Assembly (NCBI GenBank): GCA_029721515.1
Contig: CM056554.1
Span: 23,041,988-23,105,987, forward strand
DNA: 64,000 bases
Reading direction: 5' to 3'
Origin: Synanceia verrucosa
Taxonomy: Eukaryota > Chordata > Actinopteri > Perciformes > Synanceiidae
In this document: piece by piece, positions 33,211 to 44,005 of the stretch
Position numbering within the stretch: the stretch's first letter is position 1
Layout of the letters: the number at the start of each line of letters is the position of its first letter
Position numbers and translations under genes: made by a program
Notes under the pieces: model-generated
Databases searched by the model: none
What the model was told of the DNA's origin: nothing
The model's input: only the letters and a program-made list of their open reading frames with translations

Positions 33211-33439
33211 TTAACTCATTGAGTGCCAGCCATTTTTATAAAACACAGTGTGTTGTTCCAGTGTTTTTTTTTCCATTTTGAGTCATATTTCTAGACCCAC
33301 AGAATATTTTGTACTATGACTCTGAAAACACTGAATAGCTCAAATGAAAGAAAAGACTCTCTATTTCATCATGAAAAAAATGTTTGTTTTTACCTTGTTC
33401 CATCGTCGTCGAAGTACGTCAATGGCACTCAAAGAGTAA
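33211..33439. mobile_element. piggyBac-like MITE
   Basis: The left end CTCATTGAGTGCCA and right end (opposite strand) CTCTTTGAGTGCCA are inverted repeats with one difference. The left flank is TTAA and the right flank TAAA, consistent with a TTAA target one base decayed. About 229 bp, noncoding. A related copy is inverted at about 62270-62488. Confidence 0.65.
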
Positions 33440-34240
33440 AAAACAAAGAATACAAATTTAAAAAAAATATGCAAAATAAAAACAATGAAAGAAGAGTAAA
33501 AAAGAAGACAAGGAATAAAAAATAAAAACTGCATTTCAAAAGGTTTCTATTTTATATTTAAACATCCAAGGAATACCTCATATTTATATTTTATGTGTTT
33601 AAATATAATACATATCTCCTTTTGGGATTAAACTTTGGGCTGTTATTAATCCCAGTCCACTGAAAATGAGCCAAGAAATTATGGATTGACCACAAATATG
33701 CCAGCAGCGCACAAATCCATCTGGCTTTGGCACTTTGGATAAACAAGTCAACAGTCTGTGTGTGTTTTAGATAAATAGTGTTATGAAATATTTCTGATTG
33801 TAACGGTCAGAGCAATAACAGTTAATATGAGAGCTAAACCTGAGCACGCTGCTGCATTTGTCTATTTAAGCTGAGAGGAAGCAAACACAGGAAATGTCAT
33901 TAAACTAAGTCATATTTAGACCAGTGTTCAGAGAGAAAAATGCATGTGCACAACCATTTTTCCAAATGTCACCATCATTATGTCATTTTAATGGAAGAGA
34001 GGGGAAATTGCTTTGAGAAATGTTTCCATATTAGAAGCAAATGACTTACAGATCAGTCCAAATCATACACCGTGCACAAAGCAATTTGCAGTTTAGCTCG
34101 ATGTCGCTTCATTTTCCATCATTTTAGGACAAAATAAACAGGTATAAAATATATATTTTGTCTATCAGCCATTAGGAACGACAGCAACAGTACAGCAGAA
34201 ATAAAATAAGTTAAATTACTATTTAATTAACTAGAACAGA
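33440..34240. other. Spacer, second part: no gene
   Basis: AT-rich sequence with A-runs; no domain, RNA gene or named repeat recognised. Confidence 0.4.
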
Positions 34241-37200
34241 ATAGAATATTGTCATTATACAATTGTACAATGAAATTGTAAAGCTTCTCCCTTTTCAGAA
34301 CACAATAATAAGTATAAAAATATGAGATAGGTGTAAAAATAAGTATGGAAATCTTAGAATGTAAATACAAAAAATAAGCATAAATATGATATATGATTGT
34401 GAGACTGGATTTACAACAGGATAAGTTCTGAGAATATAACCAAAAAATGTACAGATGTATTGCACAAACTAGCTATTTACTATGTAAAGGTGTGTATGAT
34501 GGAGTAATGTTTACCTGAGCAGAGAATGGAGCTGGTATCCCTGTGGTGTCACTACCCGATCCATACCGGAAACTCGATTTGTACTGCACATGTGCAGAAA
34601 CACATCTACACCCATTCGACATCCTATCGAAGAATTTTACAGCAGTTACTGCAGTTACTGATCGAACCTTTAAATAAAAGTCAAGTCTTATCTTCATTAT
34701 TAGCTACTCATTGCTATAGAAAATTTGTCTGAATTTATTTAAAACTAGAAAAGCACTCAGAGAGTGCAGACCTCCACCAAGGCAGCATTCGGAGAGAGCA
34801 TATGACCTAAGTAAAACTTTACAAGTACAATTTGAGAATTCCAGATATTTTGAGACATTGCTCTAGCTCCTTCCAAAATGAAGTTATGGTTAAAAATGCT
34901 TATTTGACCTTGGTGACCGTGACCAAACTGAATCATGACTTCTGGATTCCTGTTTTAGTTTATAAACCAAATTAGGTGACGATTGGCTGAAAATTGTACA
35001 CACTGGGACGTTGAGAAATATGCAAAATCTCCCATACATTACTATGGCGTGACCTTTCATTTGACCTTGATCACCTTGAATCGGGTCCGATCACCACCAA
35101 AAATTAATCAGTTTTAAGATAGGCCACTTTTGACCAATCCTGAAAATTTCGTCAAAATCCGTCCATAACTTTTTGAGTTATTTTGCAAAACAACAAACCA
35201 ACATACAAATAAAGAAACCCTGGTGAAAACATAAGGAGGTAATAACACAATAATCACATCACTTAAGGATGATGGGGAAAAATATGTATAACTAACACAT
35301 GCAATAACTGTATATGTGCAATAATCTTTAACTCAAGCAAACTTAAATAACTGTGCAATGATTTTTCTGTGCAAAAGCTGTGGCTCTTCACTGTAATAAT
35401 TGTAAATATCAGACAATATAGTTTTTGTTTTTTTTTTAACTATTTATGTTTTAATACTACTGTTTTTTCTTTGTAAATTCAATAGCACCGAGTTGATGCA
35501 GTGGTCCTAATTTCATTGTATTCACTTGAATACAATGACAATAAAAATATATCTGCAAAGCGTTTATACACATATGTTTTAAGACAGTGTTGTCTATCTA
35601 TTTACTTATTTTGACACATTTTTTTCTACTCATCCTACTTTCTTACCTATAACACTGACAAATAAAAGTTCATTTCAGTTGACTCTATTTAATCAAATGA
35701 AACACACACATAGTAGACACGGGGAGAATCACTGTGACACTGAGAGAACCTGCAGCCTCCTTTAGTGTCTTCAGCCCTGCAGCCTTCCAGAGGTTTCTTT
35801 ATCACAAAGAAAACCAGCTGGTTCTTTCTGTCAGGCTACAGGGCAACTGTGGAGGAAGCTGCAGTGTGCAGAGGAAACCCATGCAGACATGAGGAGAATC
35901 ACTCTTCCACCATGTTGCACAGGGGGGATGGAGGGGAGGGGTGGGGGTAAGAAGGGAGATGTGATGAAGGAGAGAGTTACTTCTCTCTCGTCCTCCTCTC
36001 CTTCTCCATCGCCTGCTTTTCCTTCTTCTGTCTCTTCAGTTCCTCCTGTTGTCTTCTTTTATTCTCTTTCTTCTCTCTCTGCTCCCTCTCCTTCTCTTCT
36101 TTCTTCTGTCTCAGCAATTGTTCCTTTTCTTGCTTCTCCTTTTTCGCCTGTTCTTTCCTTTCTTTCTCCTCTTCTTTCTTCTTTCTTTTCATTTCCTCCT
36201 TTTCTTGTTTCTCCTTCTCTTTCTTCTCTCTCTTCTCCTTCTCCTTCCTCTCCTTTTCCAGCTTCTTCTCTGCCTCCTTCTTTGCCTTCATGTCGGCCTT
36301 GCTTAGCGGCACAGCTGGCTGCTGGAGCTCCTGGAGGCTGAGCTCACAAACCTGGAGCTCAGTGTTGTTTTGTGTGAGGAGGCTGGAGCTCCCCTCCTCA
36401 GCAGACAGCTGATCTTCCAGAGCGGTGACTTTTGTTTGCCACTCTGCCTCACTCTGGATGAGCTTTGTCTCCATCTCCTCCAGCCTGGCTCTCATCTCCA
36501 GTTGTTCTGCCTCTAGAGCCTTCTTCTCGCTTGATGTTTTTGCGATGTGGTCATCCTTTTGCTGGATGACCTGGCTCATCTCCCTGACAAAGTCTTCATG
36601 CAGAGTCTGAAGCTTGACGACCACCTCCTCCTGAGCTTCAAGCTGCTCCCTGGTCTCTCTGAGCCTGCGGTCCAGCTCTTCACAGAGGGCAGCGCTCTGG
36701 TTCAGCTCTTGTTTGATGGCCGTGGTCTTTTTCTGCTCATCAGTCAGAGAGCTGATCAGCTCCTCTCGCTCCTTCTTCAGGGTCTCCAGTTCAGCCTGGA
36801 CCCTGACCCTGAAGGCTGTCTCTTCATCTGCAGCTTGCTCAATCCTCTCCTTTTCCTGTTGCCAGCTGGACTCCCTGATGGTCATCTGCTCTTTCAAGTC
36901 GGTGACTTCTGAGGCCAGCTTGCTGTTGTTCTTTTGTGACTCCAGAAGACTTTTTTGCAGGTCCTGCAGCTGTTTCTTCTGGAGGATGAAGTCCTCCTTC
37001 TGAGGATTGGACTTGGCAGTTATCTGCTCCTTTGTATCCCTCAGCTTTGCCTTCAGGTCAGCCTGAGCTTGTTTCCTGATGGCTCTCTCTGACCTGAGAG
37101 CCTTCAGGATTTTGTTTTTTTCTATCTCAAAGTCGAACTCCTTGCTGGCCAGCTGCTCCTTCAGAGCAGCATTTTCTGAAGCCAGCTCAACGTTAAGTTT

Positions 37201-38226
37201 GTGGGAGTCCTGGTTTGATTGGACCATTGTTGCCATGATATCAGTATAGTATAATATCAAGTATTGTACAGTATTTCTCTAATGATGGTTATGATCGTTT
37301 TGCTCTTCAGTAGCAATGTGTCTCTCTACTCTCATAAGACCATGTGTGTCTGTCAAGGCTGTCTGTGGACTGACCCATCAAAACATTCTACTGTCATATG
37401 AAAGGAGGCAGAACAATCTGTGGAACAATCTGATGATTCTATAGAGTTCACACTAGTGTTGCCAGGGCAACAGTTTAGGGCCCTGTTTACTACCTGTTGC
37501 TTAATGTTTTGATATGTATGAAACAGGAAATGAAGCCTATTTATGTTGTTTTTGTTTGTATCATACAGTAGTATTGCTGTACTGAAGTTTGTGCTAGTTG
37601 TGTTCTTCTATAACTATTTATGTTGGCAAGTTTGAAAAGGTCTTAAGCCCAACATGGGCTTCACAACAATGTTAACAATATTTGTATGGTACCTTACAAC
37701 AACGCCAGCCACCCTCATGGATGATTATTTTCTGAAATATTAAGCTGCACCTTCTCCCATTTTAGTGTCCAGAGCCAGTTCTGCATCAAGGCATGGTGAG
37801 TTTTTTTCCTCAATGATGTATGCAACAACGCCACTCTTAAAGAAACGTGGTAATCCACACCCCTTTGCTTTTCATTGATCCGCAGGCTACTACTATTAAT
37901 ATGTATAATTACTACAAATAATGTAATGTGTTCTTTCATAGGGGGTCATACATAGGTCTGGAATGTCCAGGCTGGGAGGTTAAGTTGTAATAATATAAGA
38001 GAGGTGTGTTCCACAAGGTCAGAGACCATGCCGCAATTAATTCAAAGTGTCTAATAATGTTATGAGCTCATATTAATATTATATGTTCTTTCATAGGGGG
38101 TCACACATAGGTCACATGTCGGGGGGGGGGGTCTACATGTCTGTCACATGACTGTCACATGGGGGGGGTCATAAATCACTAGGTCGTAAATCTTATTTTG
38201 ACACAAGGTTATACATATATCTCTCT
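34241..38226 (-). repeat. Right 4-kb inverted arm
   Basis: Reverse complement of 27118-31109. Visible differences are scattered single bases and homopolymer length changes, such as the G-run at 38118-38130. The arms are therefore not identical and not a trivial assembly echo. Confidence 0.95.
35977..37236 (-). CDS. Coiled-coil protein, E/K-rich tail (copy 2)
   Basis: Mirror copy of the gene at 28109-29368 with the same start (ATG at 37236; the frame is open to 37260) and the same stop. Four residues differ: I for V in KEQ(V/I)TAK, T for I in SSL(I/T)DEQ, Q for H in AE(H/Q)LEM and P for T in AV(T/P)LSK. No frameshift or stop has entered either copy, which argues for recent duplication, conversion between arms, or selection. 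Function is unknown; the coiled-coil layout suggests oligomerisation. Confidence 0.75.
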   Translation of the reverse strand: MATMVQSNQDSHKLNVELASENAALKEQLASKEFDFEIEKNKILKALRSERAIRKQAQADLKAKLRDTKEQITAKSNPQKEDFILQKKQLQDLQKSLLESQKNNSKLASEVTDLKEQMTIRESSWQQEKERIEQAADEETAFRVRVQAELETLKKEREELISSLTDEQKKTTAIKQELNQSAALCEELDRRLRETREQLEAQEEVVVKLQTLHEDFVREMSQVIQQKDDHIAKTSSEKKALEAEQLEMRARLEEMETKLIQSEAEWQTKVTALEDQLSAEEGSSSLLTQNNTELQVCELSLQELQQPAVPLSKADMKAKKEAEKKLEKERKEKEKREKKEKEKQEKEEMKRKKKEEEKERKEQAKKEKQEKEQLLRQKKEEKEREQREKKENKRRQQEELKRQKKEKQAMEKERRTREK

Positions 38227-38232
38227 TCCACT
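38227..38232. repeat. Candidate right target duplication TCCACT
   Basis: Direct copy of 27112-27117, immediately outside the right arm. Confidence 0.6.
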
Positions 38233-38277
38233 ATCATCATAAATCATGAATCTTACCATACAAAAGCAGTTTCTTGA

Positions 38278-39710
38278 TTATTCACTTCTTTCTGCAATTC
38301 TGTCAATCACTGTGTCAGCATCAAGGGACACAAGGACATCCTTTTCACTGGCCATCAACATGAAGGCTTCCAGTTTGCTGGTAGACAGGTTGTTCCTCAG
38401 TCTGTTTTTGATGTAGTGGAGGGTTGAATATGACTGCTCCCAGGCTACCTGAGTTATTGACAAGGTCAGCAAAAACTTGTATGCCAACCCAAGAAGGAGG
38501 TATGTGTGAGTCATTGTGTTAAATCTGAGAAGAATTTTGTAGCAGCACACGAGGCATTCTTCAACTGCTCTAGTCAAGTAATCAACCAAGGGCGATTGTA
38601 CCAGCCTGTCCCATTGCTGTGTCAAGTTTCTCAGTTCAGTTTGTAGATTGGCAACAGTTGCTGTGCTGTCAAACACAACTAGGCACTTGCTGAGTTCTGC
38701 AAGTGCATATTCAGGGAGAGCACTGGGCCATGGGTGAGGAATCTTTTGTGAAGGGCCTCAATGGCTGTATCCAGAATCTGATGGTGAACAGTGACCTCAT
38801 AGGCCTCAGAGACCTCAGAGGCTTTCATCCTGGGCCATCTCTCACCTGGCAAGACTTTGTTCCTCTTCACCCTTTTCTGAGGCAGTGTGGCCTCCATTTC
38901 CAAATCTAGTTCCTCTAGGTCCTCGAGCTTTTCATTTGCCCAGTGGACAAAACAGCCAACTGCATCATTGACAGCAGAGAAATCTCTTTCAGTGACCATT
39001 CTATGTGCTGAGAGGATGCCCATGCTCAAATATGCGGAGGAATAACTGAGCTGTTCGCAGTTTCATAGCGCAGTAAACTGTTTTCAGATCCGTTATGGCA
39101 GAGAGTGTGGCCGCCATCAGGTCTGTGAAAGTTTTCGAAAACTTTTCTCAGGGCATCATGTGTGGCCCACCATCTTGTCTGTCCAATCGGTGTAATGCCT
39201 TTGTGTCTATTGTCCTGTCTCTCAGTCTCCCACACACTCACTCTTGTGTACGATTCCCTGATGAAAACAGCAATGTCGTTCAGCAGGTCAAAAAGTGATC
39301 CACTTTCAATGACACAATGGGTGGTATCAGACAACACGAGCTTCAGTGCATGTGCATAGCACCACACATGCTGATGTGTGGGGTATTTGGATGCCATTAA
39401 TGTAGAGAAACCTCTGTACTGGCCCTGCATATTAGAGGCTCCATCTGTGGAGTCGCCGATGCACAGGCCTATGTCCAATTTCAGATGCTCAAGGACTTCA
39501 CTTAACAGAATCACAAAAGACTCTCCGGTAGTTGAGCTGCATGGTACGACTGCAACCAGCCTTTCATGGGCTGCATCTGGAACATACCTCAAGATCACAG
39601 AACACTGTACTTTTCCTGTAATAGCTTGAGTTGCATCAAGCTGCACAGAAAACATCCCTGCTTTCTTGATGTCTGCAGAGATTTTCTCTTCAATTAAAGC
39701 TCTAGTCTAC
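38278..39710 (-). pseudogene. hAT-family (ZMYM1-like) transposase, N-terminally truncated
   Basis: Three successive minus-strand frames (39655-39026, 39029-38679, 38676-38278) join into one transposase C-terminal half. The first holds FSVQLDATQAI, CIGDSTDGASNMQGQYRGF, HVWCYAHALKLVLSD and IGQTRWWATHDAL, the catalytic-region signature of DUF4371/ZMYM1-like hAT transposases. The last holds the dimerisation domain WEQSYSTLHYIKNRLRNNLS with LEAFMLMASEKDVL and a natural stop. Frameshifts or stops separate the pieces. The BED/zinc N-terminus is missing beyond 39710. Dead copy, adjacent to the inverted-repeat unit. Confidence 0.8.
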
Positions 39711-40654
39711 ATTGTCAGGGAGCTAGCAAGAGAGCTAGCAAGATTTCTAAGCTCCACACTCTCCTCCCCCTTCCATCAGTGCTCTGTCCAAAGCTACACC
39801 CCCTCAAACTTGAACGTCTGGAATCAGGGAGAGGAAAGCTGCTACATCACCTCAGCTGTCAAACGTCCCATTCAAAGCCAATATATGCACGTTGTTTTAT
39901 CATCTTTATAATAGAGACACTGACGACTATGGCTGTGCAATATGGTCTATATGTCATATCCTCTTCAATACAAGCGACACTGACGACCAGTTTGCAAGCA
40001 CAGATAAGCTAGCATGACAAGTTAGCATTTGGCTAAAGGCCCAAACATAGCAGGATGGACACGGAGTGCGCACATCTCAAATTTTGCAACCTCACCGCTC
40101 TGCACTGTTGTCTCACAAAACACTGCTCGGCATCTATTTTTCACATCCACTTTAAATGTGACATTGATCTTACGATTCACAGAAATTTTACAGGAAAACT
40201 ACTAGCAGCAGAGCACTCCACTTTGGAAGCTTTGAGCTGAACGGACATCCAGATTCTGCTCCGCTCACAGTCTGGTGTCTGTGATCACCTTTATGATGCA
40301 AACACTGGGGACTATGACTGTGCAATATGTTCAAAATGCCATATCCTATAACTTCGTCAATACAAACTGCACATAAGACCGGCTTACACCCACAGAAACG
40401 CTAACGCTAGCATCGGGCTACTACGTGCTATAAAAGTTGCTAAGTTAGCAAACATTACATATTTCATGAAAATAATAACTTCTCCTGAAGCTAAACAAAG
40501 AATTACTTGTCCAATGGAATGAAAGCAGAAACTTCTGCATCACTTTTCAGTCCCTTCAGATACCTCAGTGTCTCCTTCCATGTTCACTCTGGTTTAAAAA
40601 TTTAAGTTATGTTAAAGTGCCTCCACAGCTGCAAGTGTGACTTCATTTGGAGGG
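39711..40654. other. Diverged direct repeats, no gene
   Basis: The block GACTATGGCTGTGCAATATG near 39928 reappears as GACTATGACTGTGCAATATG near 40311, about 380 bp later. Both are followed by GCCATATCCT- or GTCATATCCT-type words. Probably an old tandemly duplicated repeat. No coding sequence. Confidence 0.5.
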
Positions 40655-40706
40655 AGTCTTGCTTTGAAATAGAATGTGCAGTGTCCCCAATGCATTCATG
40701 TTCATT
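40655..40706 (+). mobile_element. Tc1 3'-end fragment (first half)
   Basis: CTTGCTTTGAAATAGAATGT and the following GTCCCCAATGCATT match the 3' part of the Tc1 copy at 16862-16915. The sequence continues at about 41637 after an insertion. Confidence 0.75.
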
Positions 40707-41636
40707 AAAGGAACAGTATGTAGGATTGTGGCCAAAACTGGTACTGCAGTCACTTTCAAATTACTGTAGAGTGGTGTCTCCCCTCTCCCTCTCCCCTGAC
40801 TAGAGGTTGCCAGCTCGGCTGCAGGATCCAACAGGAACAGAAAGTGTTACAGTGAATGAAAAGCAGCCACCTTGGGCATCACCATGGACACTTAGAAGGA
40901 CTAAAATGGGGTGGGGGAGAGCTGTGGAGGGCTAGGGTAAAGTGAGTGGAGTTCTGGGTCAGTTCTGGGATAGTGGCTGATCGGGAGTGCTGCTGCCCAG
41001 TGAGTAGCACTGGGTGTCCGTCTAGAGGTCCAAAATTTCGAAGTGTAATAGTGAATGAAAAGCAGCCACCTTGGGCATCATCATGGACACTTAGAAGGAG
41101 TGAAATGTGCCAGAGGAGAGCTGTGGAGGGACGGGGTAAAGAGAGTGGAGCTCCCGGGCGGTGGCCAGGCTTATGCGGTGAGAGTGGCCGATGGGGAGTG
41201 CTGCTGCCCGGCCGCTTTCAGCCTTCTCCATCTTTCAAAGGCATCTCCTATACAAATCATTGTTTTATTTCGGACTTTGTCACAACTTATTTCAGATTCA
41301 TAACGAGGTCTTTTAGGTTTCATAACGTTAGACATTATTTATCCGACACATTCGTAGCTGCAGCTGTGGTAACTAGAGCAGAACTGGCGACCCGGATGAG
41401 GAAACACTACTGACTTGGTGATTGGGAGATAGGTGGAGGATGGCACATCAGACCAAAACACAACATGACAACATCAACATCAGTTGAGGGCTGCAACTTG
41501 GCTTTTTAAATGAGAATATCCTGGCTGGACTGCTGTTGTCAGTGATATAAGTATTTGAAATAAACATGATTTCTTAATGTCTGGTGACATATCAGGGCCA
41601 TTTTATGATTAAATACATTTCTTCCATATTTTACCT
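40707..41636. mobile_element. Insertion with GGAACAGTATGTAGG end and a 197-bp tandem duplication
   Basis: It starts AAAGGAACAGTATGTAGGAT and ends with a weakly complementary ATATTTTACCTTTAAA, splitting a Tc1 end. The start motif is frequent in fish genomes. Inside, the block GTGAATGAAAAGCAGCCACC occurs at 40852 and 41049, about 197 bp apart, each followed by CTTGGGCATCA and GGAGAGCTGTGGAGGG. No transposase frame. Confidence 0.6.
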
Positions 41637-41717
41637 TTAAAATACAATTTATTTGAAGAATTTTGCGTTTACTCGCCTTTTTAAACACACTGCTATCAAT
41701 TTGAACACAACTGTACA
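41637..41717 (+). mobile_element. Tc1 3'-end fragment (second half)
   Basis: ATTTATTTGAAGAATTTTG, then AACACACTGCTATCAATTTG and AACACAACTGTA: the terminal repeat of the Tc1 family seen at 16915-16988. Confidence 0.85.
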
Positions 41718-42395
41718 TCATGGTCCAGAATCTCTTACTTTTTATTTACATTTTCAATTGCACAGTACTGTGCAAGTGACACCCAAACTAAATTGTGTAT
41801 CTTATCAGAAAGCAAACCTACAGACTTCTCTGCATCATGGTTCAGTGACGCTTTATTTGGCCTTCATCTGTCTCACTACATTCAGCTTTGGATTGTTGCT
41901 TCTGGGCACGAAGTAGCTTCTATACCACCACTTTCATCGAGTCGTTCCAGGTCCCTGGTCAATGACATTTTTTTGATCTTGTGAAAGAGGGAAATTGGAT
42001 ACAACATTCTGGTCACCTACACCTAGTCAAATCATTCATCCAGTGCCATTTAAGTCCTGTGTGATATGTACACCGTCTGGGTAACCATACATGAACAAGT
42101 CACGTATTGCCCCCCTCACCCTTGGCTCGGCTCTCCCGCGCTGGCACAACCTGTCAATTCAGGTGCTGCTATCTAACTACATATAGTACTAGCTAATTGA
42201 TGAGGGGCTGTTAGACAACATTCGGGACACTGAACTTAGCTATATTATTACTACTAGTCAAGAACTACAGTGAAAGTAAAACTAGAGCAGCTGACACTGA
42301 ACCCCATGCTGAGTTTCACAGCAGTGAAGTCACCAGTGTGCCCTGGTTGTGTAATGACATTCACTCTATTAAACAAAACCTTCCTCAACACATTA
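41718..42395. other. No gene recognised
   Basis: Short frames only. No domain or repeat signature that I can name. Confidence 0.35.
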
Positions 42396-42790
42396 AATTG
42401 AGCTCTGACAGAAATGGTGGCCATCTTGAAAATGGTCGCCTTCTTGAATTTTTGAGTGGCATACACTGTTTTCTGTGAGAATGTTCCTTGAAGAATGTTT
42501 GTACCAATCTTGATGATAGCATCACCATTTGATAAATTGATGTCAGGATTTAAGAGAAATGGCAGCCATCTTAAAAAAATTTTGCCATCTTGATTTTTTT
42601 GAGGCACAAGCACCGTTCTCCAAAAAAGACATTCTTAACAGAGTATTTTCACAAAATGTTACGCCTACATCACAGTTTGAACAATTGACATAATGAGCAT
42701 TTGACAGAAATAGTGGCCATCATGTAAAAAAGGCCACCATTTTGAATTTTTGTGTGGCCAATGCCTTTTTTCCAAAAACTGATCCTTAGA
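42396..42790. repeat. Three diverged ~150-bp tandem units
   Basis: The motif ACAGAAATGGTGGCCATCTT and its variants appear near 42408, 42554 and 42704. Each is followed by GCC(A/T)NCTTGAATTTTTG-like words and then a CCAAAAAA or TTTTCTGTG block. The spacing is 146-151 bp. Noncoding; a family of this kind is common in fish. Confidence 0.65.
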
Positions 42791-43129
42791 GAGTATCTGT
42801 ACCAAATTTCATGCTTTTATACCAATTTGAACAGTTCTTTTGAAATATGCAATTAATCTGCAGCACGATGGACCCTTTGGAGAGATTCTTGGAGTTGTTG
42901 TAGCATAGAGGGCCATGGAGAAAAAAGTATAATTCTTCCAGACACCAGAGGTGCATCGCTACAGACGGCACGAACTTTACAAGATTTTGCTGTAAAATAC
43001 TGTCAGTGGAGTGTGCATAGCCCTCAGAATAGCAATTTCAAACTATTTTTTCAGAAACTGCTCTCCATTCTAGGTGTGCCTAGATCCTTAAATGAACTCT
43101 TTCATGATTGTAGTGCTTAATATGCAGTT
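42791..43129. other. No gene recognised
   Basis: Sequence between the tandem units and the third Tc1 element; nothing supported. Confidence 0.35.
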
Positions 43130-44005
43130 GTACTCATAAGTTTACATATTCTGGCAGACATTATGATTTCTTTGCCATTTTTCAGAGAATATGAATAATT
43201 ATACAAAAACTTCTCTTTCACTCATGGTTAGTGCTTGGGTGAAGCCATTTATTATTGAACAACAGTGTTTACTGTTTTAAATCATAAAGACCCTGATCAA
43301 AAGTTTACATCCCCTGGAGATTTTGGCCTGATAACATGTACACAAAGTGACACAAGTGGGTTTGAACAGCTACTAAAGGTAACCATCCTCACCTGTGGTC
43401 TGTCTGCGTGTAATCAGTGTGTGTGTATAAAAGTTCAGTGATTTTCTGGGTTCCTGACAGACCCTCGCATTGACGTCTCCGGATTCTGAGTCATGGGGAA
43501 AGCAAAAGAATTGTCAAAGGATCTGCAGGAAAAAGTAATTGAACTGTATAAAACAGGAAAGGGATATAAAAAGATGTCCAAGGAATTGAGAACGCTATTG
43601 AGCACTGTTCAAACTCTCATTAAGAAGTGGAAAATGAGAGATTATGTTGAAACCAAACCACGATCAGGTCGACCAACAAAGATTTTAAGCCACAATTGCA
43701 ATTGAAATGCAAAGAAAAATGCACAGATAACTTCAGCTGAATTACAGGACTCTGAAAAAAAGTGGTGTGGATGTTTCAAGATGCACAATAAGGAGGCACT
43801 TGAAGAAACATGGGCTGCATGGTCGAGTCACCAGAAGAAAGCCATTACTACGCAAATGCCACAAAAATCATGCTTACAATACGCCAAACAGTACAGAGAC
43901 AAGCCTCAAAACTTCTGGAATAAAATCACAACCATATGACCACAACCATAAACGTTACATTTGGAGGGGATACAATAAGGCCTACAATGAAAGTTACACC
44001 ATGTT
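43130..44005 (+). mobile_element. Tc1-like transposon, 5' half only
   Basis: The left end AGTTGTACTCATAAGTTTAC and a second internal TCAAAAGTTTACATCCCC form the IR/DR-type repeat of Tc1 elements. A transposase start follows at 43493. The element stops abruptly inside the catalytic domain near 44005 and the right end is missing. Confidence 0.8.
43493..44005 (+). pseudogene. Tc1 transposase N-terminal fragment
   Basis: MGKAKELSKDLQEKVIELYK and GKGYKKMSKELRTLLSTVQT form the first paired-type HTH. The PRSGRPTKI hinge follows, then a stop and frame changes. DVSRCTIRRHLKKHGLHGRV is the second HTH with RRKPLLRKCH. The catalytic domain starts (WNKI, PYDHNHKRYIWR, YNESYTM) but the first Asp motif WSDE is lost and nothing follows. 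Inactive. Confidence 0.8.

Larger units (their letters stand above)
27118..38226. mobile_element. 11.1-kb unit with 4-kb terminal inverted repeats, gene-carrying
   Basis: The left arm 27118-31109 and right arm 34241-38226 are inverted copies of about 3.99 kb that look roughly 99% identical. They enclose a 3131-bp spacer. The outer ends read AGAGAGATATATGTATAACC on both strands inward. Pairing breaks at the next base on each side, and the 6-bp TCCACT follows immediately on both flanks in direct orientation. That pattern fits insertion of the whole unit. Each arm carries one coiled-coil gene transcribed towards the centre. No transposase, integrase or polymerase is seen inside. Ends starting AG and a 6-bp duplication are features of Polinton/Mavericks, but no Polinton gene is present. 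A simple inverted segmental duplication is the alternative. Confidence 0.6.

Noticed and set aside
27118..38226. The inverted arms as an assembly artefact
   Set aside because: The arms differ at scattered bases, include four amino-acid changes, and are separated by 3.1 kb of unique spacer, which does not look like a simple fold-back misassembly. Long-read confirmation would still be useful.
42396..42790. CRISPR-like spaced repeats
   Set aside because: The units are long, diverged and contiguous, in eukaryotic DNA; it is an ordinary tandem repeat.
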